The notes beneath the pieces are model-generated. The model was not told where the DNA came from, did not search any database, and was given only the letters and a program-made list of their open reading frames with translations. The position numbers and the translations under genes were made by a program. From Gammaproteobacteria bacterium (GTDB lineage Bacteria > Pseudomonadota > Gammaproteobacteria > Steroidobacterales > GCA-2729495), in the NCBI GenBank assembly GCA_028285245.1, contig JANQPY010000012.1, positions 54,327 to 118,326 of the forward strand: a stretch of DNA of 64,000 nucleotides, read 5' to 3'. Of this stretch, positions 58,814 to 64,000 are shown one piece after another; position 1 is the first letter of the stretch, and each line of letters starts with the position of its first letter.

Positions 58814-59890
58814 TCAACTGCGTGGCGATTCGTTTCCGGTATTCGCCGCCTGAAGTTCATCCAGCGGCCAGCGCGGCCGGGCCTGCACATCTCCGCTGGG
58901 AGCACGGCCCGCCAGCAGACTCCGATAACCCGTGTAGGCCACCATCGCCGCATTGTCCGTGCAGAACTCAATGCGCGGATAGTAGACGCTGCCGCCACGG
59001 CGCTCCAACGCCTCACGCAGGCTCGAGCGAAGCTGCCGATTCGCCCCGACGCCGCCGGCCACCACCAGTCGGGAGTAGCCGGTCGACTCCAGCGCGCGCA
59101 TGGACTTGCCGGACAGCGTATCGATTACCGCCTGCTGGAAACCTGCCGCCAAGTCGCGCTTGTCGCGCTCGTTCAGCGGCTGCTCGTCGCTTAGCTCCTT
59201 CACCTTCAGCATCACGGCCGTCTTTAAGCCACTGAAGCTGAAGTCCAGGCCAGGGCGTTTCAGCATGGGGCGCGGCAAGTCAAAGCGCGCCGGATCACCC
59301 TGATCGGCGAGTGCGGCCAGTGCGGGTCCGCCGGGATAGGGAAGACCCAGCAGCTTCGCGACTTTGTCGAAGGCCTCGCCGGCCGCGTCGTCCTGAGTTT
59401 CGCCGAGAATTCGATAGCGCCCAAAGTCCTCGACATCTACCAGCATGCTATGGCCGCCAGACACCAGCAGCGCGAGGAAAGGAAACTCTGGCGCGTCTGC
59501 CTCGAGCAACGGCGCCAGCAGATGCGCCTCCATATGGTGCACCGGCAACGCCGGCAGGTCCCAGGCCATGGCCAGCCCCACGCCAGTGGTAGCACCCACC
59601 AACAGCGCGCCAATCAATCCCGGGCCGGCGGTATAGGCGACTGCAGCGAGCTCCGGACCCTTAAGTTCCGCGCTTTTGAGCGCCGCATCGACGAGTGGGA
59701 TGAGGCGCTGACCGTGGTCTCTGGAAGCCAGCTCAGGCACAACGCCCCCGTACCGGGCGTGGAGGTCCACCTGGCTGAACAGCTCATGGGCCACGAGGCC
59801 GCGCCCGGGGTCATAGACAGCCACGGCGGTCTCATCGCAGCTTGTCTCGATTCCCAGCACTGGCCCGGCCTTCACGCTTTGCAATTCCAT
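58814..59890 (-). CDS. tsaD: tRNA N6-threonylcarbamoyladenosine transferase TsaD
   Basis: Transfers the threonylcarbamoyl group to A37 of ANN-decoding tRNAs with TsaB and TsaE. The 358 residues show the ASKHA fold: [14 protein letters not shown], the metal site [43 protein letters not shown] and [13 protein letters not shown], ending [14 protein letters not shown]. Divergent from rpsU across an 80-base gap, the typical arrangement. Confidence 0.97.
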   Translation of the reverse strand: MELQSVKAGPVLGIETSCDETAVAVYDPGRGLVAHELFSQVDLHARYGGVVPELASRDHGQRLIPLVDAALKSAELKGPELAAVAYTAGPGLIGALLVGATTGVGLAMAWDLPALPVHHMEAHLLAPLLEADAPEFPFLALLVSGGHSMLVDVEDFGRYRILGETQDDAAGEAFDKVAKLLGLPYPGGPALAALADQGDPARFDLPRPMLKRPGLDFSFSGLKTAVMLKVKELSDEQPLNERDKRDLAAGFQQAVIDTLSGKSMRALESTGYSRLVVAGGVGANRQLRSSLREALERRGGSVYYPRIEFCTDNAAMVAYTGYRSLLAGRAPSGDVQARPRWPLDELQAANTGNESPRS

Positions 59891-59907
59891 ATACGAGCCG
59901 ATATATT
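59879..59907 (+). promoter_or_regulatory. Promoter of rpsU-yqeY-dnaG-rpoD
   Basis: TTGCAA (59879-59884), 17-base spacer, TATATT (59902-59907), predicting a start near 59914 and a leader of about 57 bases. The -35 lies within the first codons of divergent tsaD. Confidence 0.7.
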
Positions 59908-59917
59908 TGTGGGTCTG

Positions 59918-59938
59918 CCGGCTAACTGCCGGTTTTTT
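59918..59938 (+). terminator. Terminator-like hairpin in the rpsU leader (candidate attenuator)
   Basis: CCGGC (59918-59922), loop TAACT, GCCGG (59928-59932), then six T. It begins a few bases after the predicted start of transcription and before rpsU. No plus-strand gene lies upstream, so if active it would act as an attenuator. Confidence 0.5.
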
Positions 59939-59970
59939 AGTCGCTTAATTCGTCCTGAGGAAGAACAGTA

Positions 59971-60186
59971 GTGCCCAGCGTTCGCGTACGAGAAAACGAG
60001 AATTTTGACGCCGCCCTGCGCAGATTCAAGCGCGCCTGCGAAAAGGCCGGCGTGCTAACGGAAGTACGCCGTCGCGAGTTCTACGAAAAACCTACCCAGG
60101 AGCGCAAGCGCAAAAAGGCAGCCGCGGTGAAGCGGCAGATCAAGCGGACCTCCAGAGAAGTCAATCGGCGCCGCCGCCTCTATTAG
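59971..60186 (+). CDS. rpsU: 30S ribosomal protein S21
   Basis: Small-subunit protein needed for initiation, located near the anti-Shine-Dalgarno helix. The 71 residues are nearly the E. coli sequence: [38 protein letters not shown] and a basic tail ending RRRRLY. The start is GTG 59971 with GAGGAAG upstream. First gene of the macromolecular synthesis operon. The 117 bases before yqeY show no clear terminator. Confidence 0.97.
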   Translation: MPSVRVRENENFDAALRRFKRACEKAGVLTEVRRREFYEKPTQERKRKKAAAVKRQIKRTSREVNRRRRLY

Positions 60187-60303
60187 CCAGGCATGAAGAA
60201 GGCTCAGCCGGGCCGATACTTCGTTGCGCAACGGCTCGTCTCGCCCTTGCCTGACACTCTGTCTGGATCCTGCCGTTCTTTGGACTAGGGAGGCGCTCTG
60301 TCG

Positions 60304-60753
60304 ATGGCGCTGAAGAACCAACTCCAGGAAGATATCAAGGCCGCCATGCGCGCCCGCGAAAGCGAGCGGCTGACGACTTTGCGCATGCTGTCCGCTGCCA
60401 TCAAACAGCGTGAGGTCGACGAGCGCAGCGAACTCGATGATGCGGCCGTGCTGCAAATTACCGAGAAACTGATCAAGCAGCGCCGCGAGGCGGCCGGTCA
60501 GTATGCCGAGGCCGGCCGGTCAGAACTTGAGGCGAAGGAACTGTCGGAAATTGAGATTCTTAGCGCCTACCTTCCGGAACCGCTCAGCGAGGCCGAGCTC
60601 GATCAGTTGATCGACGCCGCCATTGCCGCGGCCGGCGCGACGTCGCTAAAGCAAATGGGCCAGGTGATGAATGCCATTCGTGGACAGGCCCAGGGCCGCG
60701 CCGACATGGGCGCCGTCAGCAAACGCGTCAAAAACCGACTGTCCGGCGGCTAG
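60304..60753 (+). CDS. yqeY: GatB/YqeY domain protein
   Basis: Small helical protein related to the tail of the GatB amidotransferase subunit; function not established, perhaps tRNA binding. The 149 residues begin LKNQLQEDIKAAMRARESER and include LRMLSAAIKQREVD, EILSAYLPEPLSEAEL and MGAVSKRVKNRL, all family-typical. GGGAGG is 10 bases upstream of the ATG. Standard position between rpsU and dnaG. Confidence 0.95.
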   Translation: MALKNQLQEDIKAAMRARESERLTTLRMLSAAIKQREVDERSELDDAAVLQITEKLIKQRREAAGQYAEAGRSELEAKELSEIEILSAYLPEPLSEAELDQLIDAAIAAAGATSLKQMGQVMNAIRGQAQGRADMGAVSKRVKNRLSGG

Positions 60754-60876
60754 CCGCCCCAAGCGCACAATCAAGAGGCTGCCTGGCAGCCTGCTAGACT
60801 GGCCTCATGCCGGCGCTGGGTCGTGCCGGCTCATACAAGAACAACAGCCAGCAAGAAGAATAGCCAGAATCCAGCC

Positions 60877-62616
60877 GTGGCCGGCCGCATACCGCAGGAC
60901 TTTATCGACGAACTTGTTGCTCGCGCCGACATCGTTGAGGTGATCGGGTCGCGCGTGCAGCTAAAAAAGGCCGGCCGCGAATACAAAGCCTGCTGCCCGT
61001 TCCATGGTGAGAAGACGCCATCGTTTACGGTCAGTCCCGACAAAGGGTTTTATCACTGCTTCGGCTGTGGTGAGCATGGCACGGCGCTCGGCTTCCTGAT
61101 GGAGTTTGATCGCTTGCCATTCGTCGATGCCGTCGAAGAACTGGCCCAGCAACTCGGACTGGAGGTACCCCGCGACGGACCCGCGGAACAACGGTCGCCC
61201 ACCGCGCCGATTTACGAAGCCCTGGGTGCGGCCGCCAAGCTGTACCAGCAAGCGCTGGGCGAGAGTCAGTCGGCGCAACAATACTTGCAGAAACGTGGCC
61301 TGAAGGCGGAAACGATCAAGGCCCTCCGTATTGGCTACGCACCGCCCGGCTGGGATTTCCTGCTGAAGCGCATGGGACAGACCGATGAGTCCCAAAAACA
61401 TCTGCTGTCCGCAGGCCTTATCGCCGCTCGAGACAGCGGCGGTTACTACGACCGCTTCCGCGCCAGAGTTATGTTCCCGATTCATGATACCCGCGGCCGC
61501 GTGGTCGCATTCGGTGGGCGCATCATCGACGACGGCGAACCGAAGTACCTGAACTCTCCCGAAACCGTTGTGTTTCATAAGGGGCGTGAACTCTACGGCC
61601 TTTACGAAGCCCGGCAGCGCGCGCGCAAGCTGGAGCAGGTACTCGTGGTGGAAGGCTATATGGACGTGGCAGGCCTGGCAGAGCACGGGGTTCACAATGC
61701 CGTCGCCACGCTGGGCACCGCCACAACGGCCGATCATTTACGCCGCCTCTTTCGTGCGACGCCGCGGATTGTGTTTTGTTTCGACGGCGATCGCGCCGGA
61801 CGGGACGCTGCCTGGCGAGCACTCGAAAACAGCCTGGCGGAAATGCGCGACGGCAGGCAAATCAGCTTCCTGTTCCTGCCCGACGGAGAAGACCCCGATA
61901 GCCTCGTGCGCAAAGAAGGCGCCGACGGTCTGGCCGCGCGGCTTGGCGATGCCCTGCCGTTGTCTGACTACCTGCTGCAGGTGCTGCGCGGGCAAACCGA
62001 TACCCAATCGATGGATGGACGAGCACGCCTTGCCGAATTGGCCAAGCCGCTCGTTGCGCGATTACCAGAAGGTGTCTACCGAGAACTGCTGACCGAACGG
62101 CTGGCGGCCGAGGTCAGGCTTAGCTCAGACCGACTGGACGAACTCCTGGGGCATGAGCCGTCTTCCACGAGGCGCACCAGACCGCAGGCCAAACCAGGGG
62201 CGGCGCAATCCAGCCTGGTGCGTAAAGCCATTCAGCTACTGGTAAACCACCCGCCAGTTGCTGACGTTCCGATGCCCGCAGGACTGGAGTCGGCGGAACA
62301 AAAGGGTGCCGCGCTGCTCCGCGAGTTGCTCGCGCTGGTGGCAGAGCATCCGCAGCTTACGTCGGCCGGTCTGCTGGAGCGTTTCCGGGATCGAACCGAG
62401 GGACCCCACCTGGAAAAGCTGCTCAGCGAGGAATCACTGCTCGATGAAACCGCTGCCAGACGCGAGTTTGCCGATTGCCTGGCACGCATCGTCGGGGAAC
62501 ACGCCCAGACGCGGTACGAGGAACTGGTGAATAAGGCTGCAGCGGGCGAACTAAGTCAGGCCGAGCGGGATGAACTTCGCGGTGCGAAGCGGAGTCCAAC
62601 GGGGGCCGGATCGTAA
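60877..62616 (+). CDS. dnaG: DNA primase
   Basis: Makes RNA primers for replication at the fork. The 579 residues start MAGRIPQDFIDELVARAD. The CHC2 zinc finger uses C40, H43, C61 and C64 (CCPFHGEKTPSF and CFGCGEHGTALG), followed by the TOPRIM domain with VVEGYMDVAGLAEHG and FCFDGDRAGRDAAW, and a C-terminal helicase-binding domain. The GTG at 60877 was chosen because it aligns exactly with the E. coli start; the GTG at 60823 would add 18 unrelated residues. Confidence 0.97.
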   Translation: MAGRIPQDFIDELVARADIVEVIGSRVQLKKAGREYKACCPFHGEKTPSFTVSPDKGFYHCFGCGEHGTALGFLMEFDRLPFVDAVEELAQQLGLEVPRDGPAEQRSPTAPIYEALGAAAKLYQQALGESQSAQQYLQKRGLKAETIKALRIGYAPPGWDFLLKRMGQTDESQKHLLSAGLIAARDSGGYYDRFRARVMFPIHDTRGRVVAFGGRIIDDGEPKYLNSPETVVFHKGRELYGLYEARQRARKLEQVLVVEGYMDVAGLAEHGVHNAVATLGTATTADHLRRLFRATPRIVFCFDGDRAGRDAAWRALENSLAEMRDGRQISFLFLPDGEDPDSLVRKEGADGLAARLGDALPLSDYLLQVLRGQTDTQSMDGRARLAELAKPLVARLPEGVYRELLTERLAAEVRLSSDRLDELLGHEPSSTRRTRPQAKPGAAQSSLVRKAIQLLVNHPPVADVPMPAGLESAEQKGAALLRELLALVAEHPQLTSAGLLERFRDRTEGPHLEKLLSEESLLDETAARREFADCLARIVGEHAQTRYEELVNKAAAGELSQAERDELRGAKRSPTGAGS

Positions 62617-62730
62617 GCGCCCGACGGCCGCTGCATCTGCTCGGTGAGGCAAATTTTTCCATAACTTTCAAAGCCCTAGCAGCCGCTGCGCAGGGCCTTG
62701 AAGACCCCAAAAGCACCACCATGTTGATGT

Positions 62731-62736
62731 ATAATT
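62731..62736 (+). promoter_or_regulatory. Candidate internal -10 box before rpoD
   Basis: A perfect TATAAT in the 157-base gap between dnaG and rpoD, 38 bases before the rpoD start. No matching -35 at normal distance. A separate promoter for rpoD is common in this operon. GAGG (62762-62765) is the ribosome-binding site of rpoD. Confidence 0.4.
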
Positions 62737-62773
62737 ACGCGTTTTTTTACGTCCGCAAGCTGAGGTAACCCGA

Positions 62774-64000
<1,227 letters not shown>

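Overview
The window is a chromosomal segment of a free-living gammaproteobacterium with moderately high GC (my estimate is around 60%). The assignment rests on gene order. Present are ibaG-murA next to petABC-sspAB, the yrbG-kdsD-kdsC-lptC-lptA-lptB-rpoN-hpf-rapZ run, pcm-tolC-waaA-hldE, and the macromolecular synthesis order tsaD / rpsU-yqeY-dnaG-rpoD. The class II ribonucleotide reductase is split in the Pseudomonas manner, and cytochrome b carries a PVWY motif. I see no phage, insertion sequence with transposase, CRISPR array, tRNA or rRNA. Nearly all of the DNA is housekeeping.

Layout. 1-1085: yraN and a phosphoheptose isomerase/DiaA-like gene. 1351-6809 (minus): ibaG, murA, the cytochrome bc1 genes and the sspAB starvation/ClpXP adaptor pair. 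6843-15351 (plus): a calcium/sodium exchanger-like protein, KDO synthesis (kdsD, kdsC), LPS export (lptC, lptA, lptB), sigma-54, hpf, rapZ and mgtE. The phosphotransferase genes usual in this run are absent. 15507-18825: patatin phospholipase, exported peroxiredoxin, nucleotide-transporter-like protein. 18996-24791 (minus): pyk, pgk, gap, tkt. 24942-27653 (plus): metK and ahcY of the SAM cycle. 27928-33565: cAMP phosphodiesterase-like, TraB/GumN, rubredoxin, LON-domain protein, mpl, a small membrane protein, RNase D. 33601-38019: adk, then a pyrophosphate-dependent phosphofructokinase beside a proton/sodium-pumping pyrophosphatase. 38127-45753: a GGDEF-EAL protein, pcm-like, tolC, waaA, hldE. 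45847-50347: nrdJb and an intein-containing nrdJa with a regulatory region carrying NrdR-like and DnaA boxes. 50348-58784: HtrA protease, NDUFA9-like protein, zinc lipoprotein, cca, uppP, a MidA-type methyltransferase, folM, folK, folB. 58814-64000: tsaD, then divergent rpsU-yqeY-dnaG-rpoD, the last cut by the window end.

Several genes form shared pathways. gmhA, hldE, kdsD, kdsC, waaA and lptCAB cover inner-core LPS synthesis and export. pgk, gap, pyk and tkt with the PPi-dependent phosphofructokinase and membrane pyrophosphatase suggest a pyrophosphate-conserving glycolysis.

The least ordinary features are: (1) an intein with a degenerate homing endonuclease placed directly before the catalytic cysteine of NrdJ; (2) a four-copy family of structured intergenic repeats of about 60-80 nt; (3) REP/RAYT-like perfect hairpins, one of which supplies the last codons and stop of folK; (4) a candidate terminator-like attenuator in the rpsU leader; (5) a probable CTG start for lptC and an unclear, possibly ATA, start for yraN; (6) a CCA-adding enzyme whose HD phosphohydrolase site is lost.
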